64,000 nt of DNA from JBMZCV01 sp049613665 (lineage in GTDB: Bacteria > Bacteroidota > Bacteroidia > Chitinophagales > UBA2359). The stretch is from the NCBI GenBank assembly GCA_049613665.1, contig JBMZCV010000005.1, positions 1 to 64,000 on the forward strand, read 5' to 3'. The translations under genes were made by a program, and so were the position numbers. The notes under the pieces are model-generated. The model worked only from the letters and a program-made list of their open reading frames with translations, had not been told where the DNA came from and searched no databases. Positions 34,694-43,149 of the stretch are shown here, piece by piece. The first letter of the stretch is position 1, and each line of letters begins with the position of its first letter.

Positions 34694-35953
34694 ATGCGAA
34701 AAATATACTTAAAAAACTTTAAAGGCTTTTCGGAAGCTTGTTTTGAGCTAAAAGATGTAAATTTTTTGGTAGGCGAAAATAGTACAGGAAAAACATCTAT
34801 TCTAAAATTAATAAATCTCTTATCTAGTTCTGAATTTTGGCAAAAATTTAGCTTTAATAACAATGAAGTTGAATTAGGATATTTTGAAGAAATAATGCTA
34901 AAAAATGCTACTGCCAAAACTTTTATTATAGCTACTGAATTTTCTTTTAATAAAAAACAAAATAAAATAAGCATTTTAATAGTATTTGAAGAAAAAAAAG
35001 GTATTCCTCATATCAAGTTAGCAAAATATACTTTATTAAACAAAGATATTTTACTTAAATTTAATGCTCAAGAAATTTCTTATGCAACAAAAGCTATTCA
35101 AGATTATGAGTTTGAAAGTTGGGTAAAAGATTTTGATTTTGTTGCAAATAAACTTCAAAAAATAAGAGGCATAAATAGTGATACTCCATTTAATATTATT
35201 ATAAGCTATATAGCTGGTTTTGAAGATATTAGCGATATGGGTTTCTGGACAGAATTTGATTTTGCAATGATTTCATTATATTCTCATTACAAATGGTTAG
35301 CACCTATTCGAGCAAAAGCAAAAAGAATATACGAAAACTTTAATATCAAATATTCGCCAGAAGGAGAGCATATTCCTGTATTGCTCAAAAATTTATTGAA
35401 TAATAATGCTGATAGCGAAGAATTGATTGAAACTTTAGAAAATTTTGGAAAACAGAGCCGTTTGTTTGATAAAATAGAAGTTCGAGAGTTCGGCACAAAT
35501 AAAAATGCTCCTTTTGAAATTAATGTTTTATATGATAATCTTCCTATGATATTGCCTAATGTCGGCTATGGTGTTTCGCAAATATTGCCACTTATTATAG
35601 AAATTTTATCGGCAGAACATCATTTATTTTCTATTCAACAACCAGAAGTGCATTTGCATCCAAAAGCACAAGCAGCTTTCGGCCAGTTTATATTTAATGC
35701 TTTCAAAACTAATGAAAATCAATTTTTGATTGAAACACATAGCGACTTTACAATTAACCGTTTTAGATATGCTTTGTTGAAAGAAGAAAAAGATAATAAA
35801 CCAACTGCTCAAGTCTTATTTTTTGAGCGGCACAAGCTAGGCACTACTTTAACAAGTATAGAAATCAATGAAAAAGGCGAATTTGTAGGCGAAATACCAG
35901 ATAGCTACCATGCTTTTTTTATTGATGAGGAATTGAAATTATTAGAATTATAA
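34694..35953 (+). CDS. AAA/ABC-type ATPase paired with a PIN-like nuclease
   Basis: A 419-residue ATPase. Walker A GENSTGKTS lies at 27-35. The signature region is NVGYGVSQILPLIIEI. The Walker B-like segment LFSIQQPEVHLHPKAQ has Gln in place of the usual Asp, as in the AAA_15/DUF3696 group, and the switch His is in LIETHSDFTINRFR. The middle is helical and Lys-rich. The PIN-like gene starts 18 bp after the stop. An ATPase of this class cotranscribed with a small nuclease is a standard layout of anti-phage modules such as Septu and PARIS, but I do not recognise this pair as a named system. It has a consensus promoter of its own. Confidence 0.82.
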   Translation: MRKIYLKNFKGFSEACFELKDVNFLVGENSTGKTSILKLINLLSSSEFWQKFSFNNNEVELGYFEEIMLKNATAKTFIIATEFSFNKKQNKISILIVFEEKKGIPHIKLAKYTLLNKDILLKFNAQEISYATKAIQDYEFESWVKDFDFVANKLQKIRGINSDTPFNIIISYIAGFEDISDMGFWTEFDFAMISLYSHYKWLAPIRAKAKRIYENFNIKYSPEGEHIPVLLKNLLNNNADSEELIETLENFGKQSRLFDKIEVREFGTNKNAPFEINVLYDNLPMILPNVGYGVSQILPLIIEILSAEHHLFSIQQPEVHLHPKAQAAFGQFIFNAFKTNENQFLIETHSDFTINRFRYALLKEEKDNKPTAQVLFFERHKLGTTLTSIEINEKGEFVGEIPDSYHAFFIDEELKLLEL

Positions 35954-35971
35954 AAAATAACCAGCGAAAAG

Positions 35972-36496
35972 ATGCCAATTATTATAGATACCAATTGTTT
36001 AGCCAATGTTTTTTCTGCCAAATCTGATAGACATGAGCATTTTAAGCCTGTTAAAGAATGGATTATTAGCGGAAAAGGTTTAGTCGTTTATGGTGGCACG
36101 CAATATTTTGAAGAGTTGAAAAAAAATATGAAATATGCAAAAATATTAAGATTATTGAAAGCATCAGGTAAAGCAAAAGTTGGAGATAGAACAAAAATTG
36201 ACGAGCTAACCAAAAGAAATAAAGCAATTTTTCCTGAAAAAGATTTTGACGACCCACATTTGCCAGCTATTGCGATTGTTACAAAATGTTTATTGATTTG
36301 TTCGGAAGATATGCGTTCTGTAAAATATATAAAAAATAGACAATTATATCCCAGCGGTTTTTCTGTTCCTGTCTATTACAGTAGCGAAAAAAATGCTAAT
36401 CTTTTGTGCGACAAATATGTTCATGCCGATAATAAGCCATTGTTGAAAATCAATAAAGCAATTCAAAAGAAAATTTATAAGAATTTGAAGCCATAA
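35972..36496 (+). CDS. PIN-like domain ribonuclease partner of the ATPase
   Basis: A 174-residue protein with the PIN pattern of spaced acidic residues: Asp6 in IIIDTNCLANVF, Glu47/Glu48 in YFEELKK, Asp93/Asp94 in FDDPHLPAIAIV, and Asp113 in ICSEDMRSVKYI. PIN domains cut single-stranded RNA with divalent metal. The final 50 residues are basic and may bind the ATPase or RNA. It is not a VapC with a cognate VapB: no antitoxin-sized gene is adjacent, and the partner is the ATPase upstream. It ends just before a palindromic terminator. The fold call is good; the target is unknown. Confidence 0.78.
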   Translation: MPIIIDTNCLANVFSAKSDRHEHFKPVKEWIISGKGLVVYGGTQYFEELKKNMKYAKILRLLKASGKAKVGDRTKIDELTKRNKAIFPEKDFDDPHLPAIAIVTKCLLICSEDMRSVKYIKNRQLYPSGFSVPVYYSSEKNANLLCDKYVHADNKPLLKINKAIQKKIYKNLKP

Positions 36497-36510
36497 TTTT
36501 CATAAAAAAA

Positions 36511-36549
36511 TTTAAACATACTATTTTTCAAAAAAATAGTATGTTTAAA
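36511..36549. terminator. Bare family A/B core palindrome acting as a bidirectional terminator
   Basis: TTTAAACATACTATTTTT (36511-36528) and AAAAAATAGTATGTTTAAA (36531-36549) form a nearly perfect stem with a tiny loop. The same arms form the core of families A and B, but all other repeat sequence is missing. It lies 14 bp after the PIN stop and 13 bp before the end of the convergent arginine deiminase gene. Confidence 0.85.
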
Positions 36550-36561
36550 TAAAATTAGAAA

Positions 36562-38100
36562 CTACCAATCGTCTCTTAAAAGCGGCATACTCATACAATG
36601 CGAGCCGCCACGACCACGAGAAAGCTCTCCCGAAGGCAAAAGGATAAGCGTATTTTCAATATCGTCTGGCTTTACACCATTTTCAAACCGCTTGAATAAT
36701 TCTTTTGTCGTGATAGCTTCAAAGCCATTTTCTTGAAAAGCCTTAATTGTTTTGTCGTTTCGGTCATAGCCAATAACAACACCTTCTTTTAGTGCCAACA
36801 CATTGCAAGAATCTGTCCATTGCTCACGGTCGTCGTAAGGAAACTCATTGTTACCGCTATAAATAATAATAATATCCTCATCTTTGAAACCATAATCACG
36901 GCTTACTTTTCGCAACAAACCTTCCAAACCTACTTCATTATGTGCCAACAAATAGTCTTTTTCTGGACGATAAGGAGCAGATAAACTTTTGTGAAATTCC
37001 AAAATCTCTACACCATCTAGCTCTACTTTTTCTTCTTTATGCAGCAATTTGCCTAAATAAGAAAGTTTTTTTTCATCTCTTGTTCGCTGTGCCAAGACTC
37101 TTTCCGAAAACTGCCCATGTAGTACCCAAACATTTCGCTTCACTTGCGTAAAAATCGTGTCGATGTGCATTTGAGCACGGTTTTTAGGTATTTTCACTAC
37201 CGATACCTTTTCAATACCTATTTCTGGCCGTGAAAATAACTTGTGAACTGTCGCATTTACAGCATTTGCCGAAGTTCGCTCGCTGCAACCAATGATTAAA
37301 TGATTGTGAGCTATCATCATTACGTCGCCACCTTCTAGCGTAATGACGTTTTGTAATTTTTCGTAGTCTTCGAGCAAGAAAAATTGGCTATCTTGTACTA
37401 ACTCAACGACATTTTCAGGCTGTGTCTCAAATAAAAAGTTGAGAGCGATAAATCGAGTGAGAATAGACTCTCTTTTTCGTGCTTTTTTGGCTGGCTTGCT
37501 CAACAAAATATGGTCGTTGATGACAATAGCAATGTCTCTTGTAAAAACAAAGTTTGGCGTAGGCGGAAACAAAAATATTGCCTTTTCATTCTCAATTTTA
37601 TTTTCTGGAATAAAACCTGTAATCAAGACACGAGCCAACAATTTGCTATCTAAACCTTCTAATTTTTCTTGAATTTCGTAGCTACAATTTTCTACTGCAC
37701 ATATTGCAGAAATGAGTCGCAAACGGCCAATATTTCGCTTGCCATTAGCATGCTTTTTTTTCAGCAAATTGCACAATAATTGTTGTGTATCTAATACTTT
37801 ATCAGAATTAAAATAGTTTTTAGCACCTGGTTTGAAACAAGGTGGCCGTTTGGTTTTATTTTTGTATTTAGCTTCCCATTCTCTAATATAGACCATTTTT
37901 TCTGGGTCTAAAAAATAAAGCAAGGTTTTGATATAAGCATCATATTCTTTTCTCATTTTTTTGAGATTAACAGTATCGTCATATAGCCAATCTTCAAATT
38001 TGCTAGGAATAATTTTGCCAATACCGCCATCTGGACTATGTATAATCAAACGCCTGAGTCGTCCTATTTCGGAGCTGACATGAATATTATTATTTTCCAT
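36562..38100 (-). CDS. arcA: Arginine deiminase family protein
   Basis: A 512-residue enzyme expected to hydrolyse arginine to citrulline and ammonia. The start chosen is the ATG at 38100; a TTG two codons earlier is possible. Guanidino-modifying enzyme motifs are present: the N-terminal EIGRLRRLIIHSPDGGI, FTRD, TLEGGDVMMIAHNHLIIGCSERTS, MHIDTIFTQV, and the nucleophile Cys502 in GRGGSHCMSMP. It is about 100 residues longer than classical ArcA, with an insertion around 75-150 (FKPGAKNYFNSDKVLDTQQLL). No arcB, arcC or arcD is adjacent, so a complete fermentation pathway is not shown here. Substrate could be another guanidino compound. Confidence 0.85.
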   Translation of the reverse strand: MENNNIHVSSEIGRLRRLIIHSPDGGIGKIIPSKFEDWLYDDTVNLKKMRKEYDAYIKTLLYFLDPEKMVYIREWEAKYKNKTKRPPCFKPGAKNYFNSDKVLDTQQLLCNLLKKKHANGKRNIGRLRLISAICAVENCSYEIQEKLEGLDSKLLARVLITGFIPENKIENEKAIFLFPPTPNFVFTRDIAIVINDHILLSKPAKKARKRESILTRFIALNFLFETQPENVVELVQDSQFFLLEDYEKLQNVITLEGGDVMMIAHNHLIIGCSERTSANAVNATVHKLFSRPEIGIEKVSVVKIPKNRAQMHIDTIFTQVKRNVWVLHGQFSERVLAQRTRDEKKLSYLGKLLHKEEKVELDGVEILEFHKSLSAPYRPEKDYLLAHNEVGLEGLLRKVSRDYGFKDEDIIIIYSGNNEFPYDDREQWTDSCNVLALKEGVVIGYDRNDKTIKAFQENGFEAITTKELFKRFENGVKPDDIENTLILLPSGELSRGRGGSHCMSMPLLRDDW

Positions 38101-38160
38101 ATACAAAGTTTTATATTTATTACATCATAAAGTAAGCTATTTCAAATATTGAAAATATTA

Positions 38161-38191
38161 GACCTGACAGGTTTTTAAAACTTGTCAGGTC
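38161..38191 (-). terminator. Terminator of the NhaC-type antiporter gene
   Basis: GACCTGACAgGTTTT pairs with AAAACtTGTCAGGTC around a short loop. It lies about 45 bp beyond the antiporter stop and 60 bp before the arginine deiminase start on the same strand. Confidence 0.75.
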
Positions 38192-38236
38192 TGAACTACT
38201 GTAAAACTTACGGTATAATATATTTGGTGAATATTT

Positions 38237-40597
38237 TTAATCGTCTAATTTCTCTTTTTCGTCTTTATCTTTCTCAAAATTTTCATCAGTTGTATCTTCT
38301 TTTTCCAATACACTTGTTTTTGAGCCATCTATTTCTTCTTTGGGTTCTTCCGTTTCATTTTCTTTTTCCTCCACTTTTGCGGCTGTTTTTGCCTTTTCTT
38401 TTTTAGCTCTTTTAAACATTTTTTTCGGCTCAATCAGCGTACCTGTCGCAACATCAAAATCTGGCACTTTTCGGCCAAATAATAAACCTATGAACATTAG
38501 AATGGTGATACCAATAGCAAAACACATCCAGCTTGGCAATTGATACCAAATAGAAACGCCTGTCATACTCACACTTACCAAACCTACTGTTAAGGCATAC
38601 GGCAATTGGGTTCTAACATGGTCTATGTGATTACAATTGGACGATAGTGAACTCAAAATCGTAGTGTCGGAAATCGGAGAACAGTGGTCGCCAAATACTG
38701 AACCAGCCAAAACACAAGACGTTACGCTATAAAAAATCGGCATCGTAATGTCGGCAGGCAAGCCAGCTTCTTGACATAAAGCCCAAGTTGTAGGCAAAAG
38801 AATTGGATATAAAATAGCCATTGTACTCCAACTAGAACCTGTCGAAAATGCAGTAATTCCTGCTAATCCAAAGGTAATCATTGGCAATAATTTTGGGTCT
38901 AAGTTGCCTTGCAAAATGTTGCTTAAATAATCTGCCGTATGCAAATCTTTAGTTATGGTTGCTAAAGTCCACGCCAAAATTAGAATAATCATAGCTGGCA
39001 TCATCGTTTTCATACCAGAAACAAGTGAGTCCATAGTAGCACGAATAGACATGATTCTGCCAAAAAGTGTGAGCATAATCGCCACCATTATTCCAGCCAT
39101 AGAACTCCAAAGTAAAGCAACATAGGAGTTTCCATTTCCGATAATATCTCTCACATTTGCAAAACTGCTAAAAGTCTGCCCTAGCTTTTGCATAAAGCTA
39201 AGATTGCCATTTTGCCAAATATTTTCAGAACCTGTATAAAAAAGTGCCAATAAAGTAGCTATAACAACCGTTGCGATAGGCAAAACAGCATTATAAGCAC
39301 GATGTGGCTTGTTTTTTACAGGAGCTAAATCGTCCAAATCCATGTCGTAATCATTTTCCTCATCTATCGGATTAGACAATTTGCCTGTTGTTCTGGCACG
39401 TCTTTCGGCTGTAAGCATTGGCCCAAAATCTCTTTTAGACAAAATAAGAAACAACATAAACAACAAAGTCAGAATAGGATAAAACGAATAAGTCAAAGAC
39501 TTTAAGAAAATATCGTAAGCTGTTTCATTGATGCCCAAAGCGGCTGTCGCATCGCCGATATAGCCAAGCTCTGCACCAATCCAAGTGGTGACAAAAGCAA
39601 TAGCTGCCACAGGTGCTGCGGTACTATCTACGATATAGGCTAGTTTTTCACGAGATACACGATAGCGGTCTGTCAATGGACGTGCCGTATTGCCGACGAT
39701 AAGCGTATTGGCATAGTCATCGAAGAAAATAGCAACACCGAGAAACCAAGTGACGAGCTGCGAACTTCGTGCCGACTTTGCCCTTTTCGAGAGCCGATTG
39801 ACTACGCCAGCCATACCACCATTTCGAGAAATAATAGCGACCATTCCACCAATAAGTATCGAAAAAACGATGATAGACAAATGGTCTTTATCGGCAATAG
39901 TATTGAGCAAATAAGTGTCAATGAATTGGCGGAAGCTATCGAAGAAAGCACGAAAGGAAAAGCCATTGATAAGAAAAATACCACACCAAATGCCTATGAA
40001 CAAAGAGGCAATGGCTTCACGAAAAATAAGTGCTAAAAAGATAGCGATAAGTGGTGGCAACAAAGCAACCCATTTCGGAATTTTTGAACCTTCTGTAACA
40101 GCAATATCGTTTTGACTAAAACGAAACAAATGAGCAATATCTTTCTCCTTATTTTGATGTTTGAGATACAAAGTTGCAGGCATGTTATCGTCTAAATATA
40201 TTTTACTTGCTTCTCCTCTTTCAAATATCAAGTTTTGTTTTTCTTTCTTTCCTATGGTAAACAAATAGCTACCTTGCAATTGTTTTTCTTGCTGATTTGC
40301 TTCATTCAAAGCCTTTATGACTAAATTGTAGCCTTTTGAAGTTTGAACTAATGCAGCCTTAAAATCAAAAATTTCTAATTTTTCTTGATTTTGTCGCACA
40401 CTTTCAATGGCTGCTGCAATAGAATCTTGATTAAAATTTAAAATTTTTGTAGCTTGTAAGTCTGTCGAATCAACTTTAATTGAATCTAGTCTTGTAGTAT
40501 CGTTATTTTGACTTAGTTGCAAACTGTCTTGTGCCAAAAGCGAAAAGCTACAAAAAAACAAGCAATACAAGTAGGTAAGTAAAGTTTTAATTTGCAT
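38237..40597 (-). CDS. NhaC-type Na+/H+ antiporter with secreted N-terminal domain and charged tail
   Basis: A 786-residue membrane protein. Residues 1-22 look like a signal peptide (FFCSFSLLAQ). About 150 residues of non-membrane, Gln/Asn/Asp-rich sequence follow. The antiporter starts near 175 (IPKWVALLPPLIAIFLALIFREAIASLFIGI) and includes AIFFDDYANTLIVGNTARPLTD, VDSTAAPVAAIAFVTTWIG, and FGDHCSPISDTTILSS, all typical of NhaC. The C-terminal 70 residues are highly charged (repeated Lys/Glu). NhaC proteins are usually about 450-500 residues without a cleaved signal. The N-terminal addition should be periplasmic and may sense or bind something. Antiport function is well supported; the reason for the extra parts is unknown. 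Confidence 0.86.
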   Translation of the reverse strand: MQIKTLLTYLYCLFFCSFSLLAQDSLQLSQNNDTTRLDSIKVDSTDLQATKILNFNQDSIAAAIESVRQNQEKLEIFDFKAALVQTSKGYNLVIKALNEANQQEKQLQGSYLFTIGKKEKQNLIFERGEASKIYLDDNMPATLYLKHQNKEKDIAHLFRFSQNDIAVTEGSKIPKWVALLPPLIAIFLALIFREAIASLFIGIWCGIFLINGFSFRAFFDSFRQFIDTYLLNTIADKDHLSIIVFSILIGGMVAIISRNGGMAGVVNRLSKRAKSARSSQLVTWFLGVAIFFDDYANTLIVGNTARPLTDRYRVSREKLAYIVDSTAAPVAAIAFVTTWIGAELGYIGDATAALGINETAYDIFLKSLTYSFYPILTLLFMLFLILSKRDFGPMLTAERRARTTGKLSNPIDEENDYDMDLDDLAPVKNKPHRAYNAVLPIATVVIATLLALFYTGSENIWQNGNLSFMQKLGQTFSSFANVRDIIGNGNSYVALLWSSMAGIMVAIMLTLFGRIMSIRATMDSLVSGMKTMMPAMIILILAWTLATITKDLHTADYLSNILQGNLDPKLLPMITFGLAGITAFSTGSSWSTMAILYPILLPTTWALCQEAGLPADITMPIFYSVTSCVLAGSVFGDHCSPISDTTILSSLSSNCNHIDHVRTQLPYALTVGLVSVSMTGVSIWYQLPSWMCFAIGITILMFIGLLFGRKVPDFDVATGTLIEPKKMFKRAKKEKAKTAAKVEEKENETEEPKEEIDGSKTSVLEKEDTTDENFEKDKDEKEKLDD

Positions 40598-40683
40598 AAA
40601 TATGTTGTTTTTAATGCTTAATTTGAGAATGAAAGCGAAAAAATAAAGTATATTTGAAAAAAATATTTTGACTATTTAAAATT

Positions 40684-40754
40684 GTAGAAAAAAAAACTAC
40701 TGCATAATTGGAAATAGGCATTTTTAGCCCAAACTGTCACCACATAAATAGTTG
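40684..40754. repeat. Partial family D repeat
   Basis: AAACTACTGCATAATTGGAA and GCCCAAACTGTCACCACATA followed by AATAGTTGC match the right half of the full copies. The left half is missing. Confidence 0.7.
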
Positions 40755-41160
40755 CTAAAATGTCTTATTGAGCCCAAAGGAGTAGAAAAAGGACTAAAGA
40801 TAGGAAAAAAAAAGGAATTTCAAAATCAATAATTAGTTATGTTCAGATAGTTTTTTTAGTATTTCTAAATCACAAGTCATTTTCAACATAGTAACTTGCT
40901 TATATTATTTTTGTTTGTTTCAAAAAATGTAGTTTCATATAGCGAATGTCATAAATATCATTTTTATTTGGTATTTTTTTTGTAATAGTTTTGTAAAAAA
41001 ACATCTTTTATGTATTTTGCCAATACAACAAAAGTATAAAAGGTATCAAAGCACAAGATTTGTTTAATTATGCCTCATAATCCAAGACTAAGATAAAACT
41101 AGATTCATTCAAACAAACACCACTATCTTGATAATAACTAAAACTTCAACAAGAAAAAAT
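40755..41160. other. Gene-free gap upstream of the GAF kinase
   Basis: AT-rich sequence with no recognised gene, RNA or repeat. A TATTTTG string near 41010 resembles a -7 element but lacks one base of the consensus. Confidence 0.4.
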
Positions 41161-42339
41161 ATGAAAGCTTTTGATAAAAGAATCTCTACACTTAAAAATC
41201 TACAAATACTTGACACGCCCAATGAAGCCATTTTCGACGACATCGTAAAAACAGCCTCATTGGTCTGCAATGCTCCTATTTCGCTAATTACTTTGTTAGA
41301 TACCGATAGACAATGGTTCAAAGCCAAAGTAGGCGTGCCTCTTACCGAAACCCCAAGAAATATTTCTATCTGTGCACATGCCATAGAAGAAGAAGCTGGT
41401 TTTATGTTAATCAGTGATTTAACAAAAGATGATAGATTTAAAAATAATCCTTTTGTAACAGGCAGTCCATTTGTGAAGTCTTATGCTGGCGTAAGCTTGA
41501 CTACTGAAAATGGTTTGAATATTGGCACTGTATGTATTTTAGATGATAAACCGAGAATTTTCACTGAGAAAGAAATCAACTTGCTACATACTTTTTCAAA
41601 ATATGTTGTTTGTTTAATAAATGAGAAAAAGAAAGTGCAAGAAATAAGTGCAAAAAACAAAGCACTCGCTCTCATGAATAATAACTTAGAAACTTTTGCT
41701 TATTCAGTAGCTCACGATGTAAAAGCACCTTTGCGGCATATCGTTTCTTTTTCTTCGCTTTTGTTGAGAAATAAGAAAAGTAATTTATCTAAAGAAGAAA
41801 AAACCAATTTAACATTTATCAACAATGCTGCGAAAGATTTGACAAATATGACGCAAAACTTGCTTGAGTTTTCTAAAAAAACACAGCTAGACAACAGCGA
41901 TTTTGAATACCTCAATATGTCAAGTCTTATCCAAGAAACAGCACTTATACTTAATCCAGACCATGTTGTTGAGATAATATATACAGAACAATTGCCTATT
42001 ATTTTTACTTCAAAACAAGTGATGAAACAAGTTTTTCAAAATCTTATTTCTAATGCTATTCAATATAGAGATGAGCAAAAAGCAACTTGTTTCATAAACA
42101 TTAGTTTCTCGGAAGATGAAAAAGGCTTTCGTTTTAATGTTACAGACAATGGTATCGGCATCAATGAGGATAGAAAAATGGAGTTGTTTCAATTTTTTAA
42201 TAAAAATGCAAACGAAACGACGAGTTCGGGCATAGGTTTGTGTATCGTGAAGGAGCTGCTAAATAAGGTAGAAGGCAATATCATTATTGAATCCGAAGAG
42301 CATATCGGAACGACAGCCATTGTTAGTATCAAGAAGTGA
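41161..42339 (+). CDS. Soluble GAF-domain histidine kinase
   Basis: A 392-residue kinase without membrane segments. The ATG at 41161 is preferred to a TTG at 41128. The GAF domain covers about 20-155 (ISLITLLDTDRQWFKAKVGVPLTETPRNISICAHAI), a common pattern in bacterial sensor kinases. A short coiled linker follows. HisKA has His185 in YSVAHDVKAPLRHIV, and HATPase has VFQNLISNAIQY, VTDNGIGINED and SSGIGLCIVKELL. No response regulator is adjacent, so it is an orphan. Its TGA stop directly precedes a family C repeat (TAAGTGCC). The signal is unknown; GAF domains of this type often bind small molecules or sense redox or light. Confidence 0.88.
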   Translation: MKAFDKRISTLKNLQILDTPNEAIFDDIVKTASLVCNAPISLITLLDTDRQWFKAKVGVPLTETPRNISICAHAIEEEAGFMLISDLTKDDRFKNNPFVTGSPFVKSYAGVSLTTENGLNIGTVCILDDKPRIFTEKEINLLHTFSKYVVCLINEKKKVQEISAKNKALALMNNNLETFAYSVAHDVKAPLRHIVSFSSLLLRNKKSNLSKEEKTNLTFINNAAKDLTNMTQNLLEFSKKTQLDNSDFEYLNMSSLIQETALILNPDHVVEIIYTEQLPIIFTSKQVMKQVFQNLISNAIQYRDEQKATCFINISFSEDEKGFRFNVTDNGIGINEDRKMELFQFFNKNANETTSSGIGLCIVKELLNKVEGNIIIESEEHIGTTAIVSIKK

Positions 42340-42445
42340 TAAGTGCCAAACACTATTTAGTAAATGGTCAATTCGTTTGTTAATACATTGAAAATTAATG
42401 TGTTAGTTTCTCAACTATCTGCGGTAAAAATATTTCTGGACATTT
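42340..42445. repeat. Divergent family C repeat starting at a kinase stop codon
   Basis: TAAGTGCCAAACACTATTTA starts immediately after the TGA stop of the GAF kinase. ATACATTGAAAATTAATGTG and TTAGTTTCTCAACTATC follow. The right end reaches the pseudogene at 42450. Confidence 0.7.
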
Positions 42446-42449
42446 TCAC

Positions 42450-42949
42450 TTAGTTTTCTTTGTCTAAAATATGTTCTTTGTCTGGAAACTTGCTATAAAT
42501 AAACGGCGAATGTGTAGCGATAAAAAATTGATTACTGCTGTTTTGTTCCATCAATTTTGGAAGTAACTGCCTTTGCCAATCAATGTGCAAGCTCAACTCT
42601 GGTTCGTCTATGAAAAAAACTGTTTTTTCTGAAAAAGCATTATAAATCAAGAAACCTAAAACTTGCTGTTCGCCAGAAGATAGTTTTTCGGCTACAATGG
42701 CTGTCTTTTTTTCATCTCCCAAAATGATGTTTTCACTTATTTGTACGCTTTTATCATTAAAAAGACTGTTTATAATATCGCTCAATTTTGTATATTTTTT
42801 CCATACCCATACCACAACAATTTCAAAAGCGTAGTTTTGCCACAGCCATTTTGCCCAGTAAAAATATTCAAATCTTCGTGGCAATCAAATTCAAAATTGC
42901 CTTTTTCGCCTTTTCCGTTTAGGTTTGTTACTTTAAAATAAGTTATCAT
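42450..42949 (-). pseudogene. Internally deleted copy of the PARIS-like ATPase gene
   Basis: From the ATG at 42949 the first 50 or so codons match the intact ATPase at 28985 (MITYFKVTNLNGKGEKGNF, GQNGCGKTTLLKLLWYG). The sequence then jumps, out of frame, to the part equivalent to about residue 223 onward. The C-terminal 110 codons are intact and nearly identical (KLSSGEQQVLGFLIYNAF, FFIDEPELSLHIDWQ, ATHSPFIYSKFPDKE). About 170 codons are missing. Homology continues upstream through the leader and the -7 element (43000-43020). The DUF4435 gene is not present. This is a broken duplicate of the ATPase alone. Confidence 0.88.
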
Positions 42950-43027
42950 CGCTTTATTTTATTTACAAAAAAAACACAAGAAGAAAAAGCGTTTTCCCTC
43001 TTGTGTTTGCAAGATATATTTTTTCTA

Positions 43028-43136
43028 TTAAGTAGTCGTTCAGAAGTTTTTGGGCATTTCAGTACAAGATAACACCTTGATTTTCAATGCGTTAGCCACT
43101 AAACGAATGCTTTATTAAATAGTACTTGGTACTTAA
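43028..43136 (-). repeat. Family C repeat, full-length copy (109 bp), reverse orientation
   Basis: It begins TTAAGTAGTCGTTCAGAAGT and ends AGTACTTGGTACTTAA. It is almost identical to 11477-11585 and 49612-49720. It lies where the -33 promoter element of the ATPase pseudogene would be, and 14 bp before the end of the heptose kinase gene. Confidence 0.92.
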
Positions 43137-43149
43137 AAAAACAAAAAAC

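Noticed and set aside
35972..36496. VapC toxin of a VapBC pair
   Set aside because: There is no small antitoxin gene next to it; the partner 18 bp upstream is a 419-residue ATPase.
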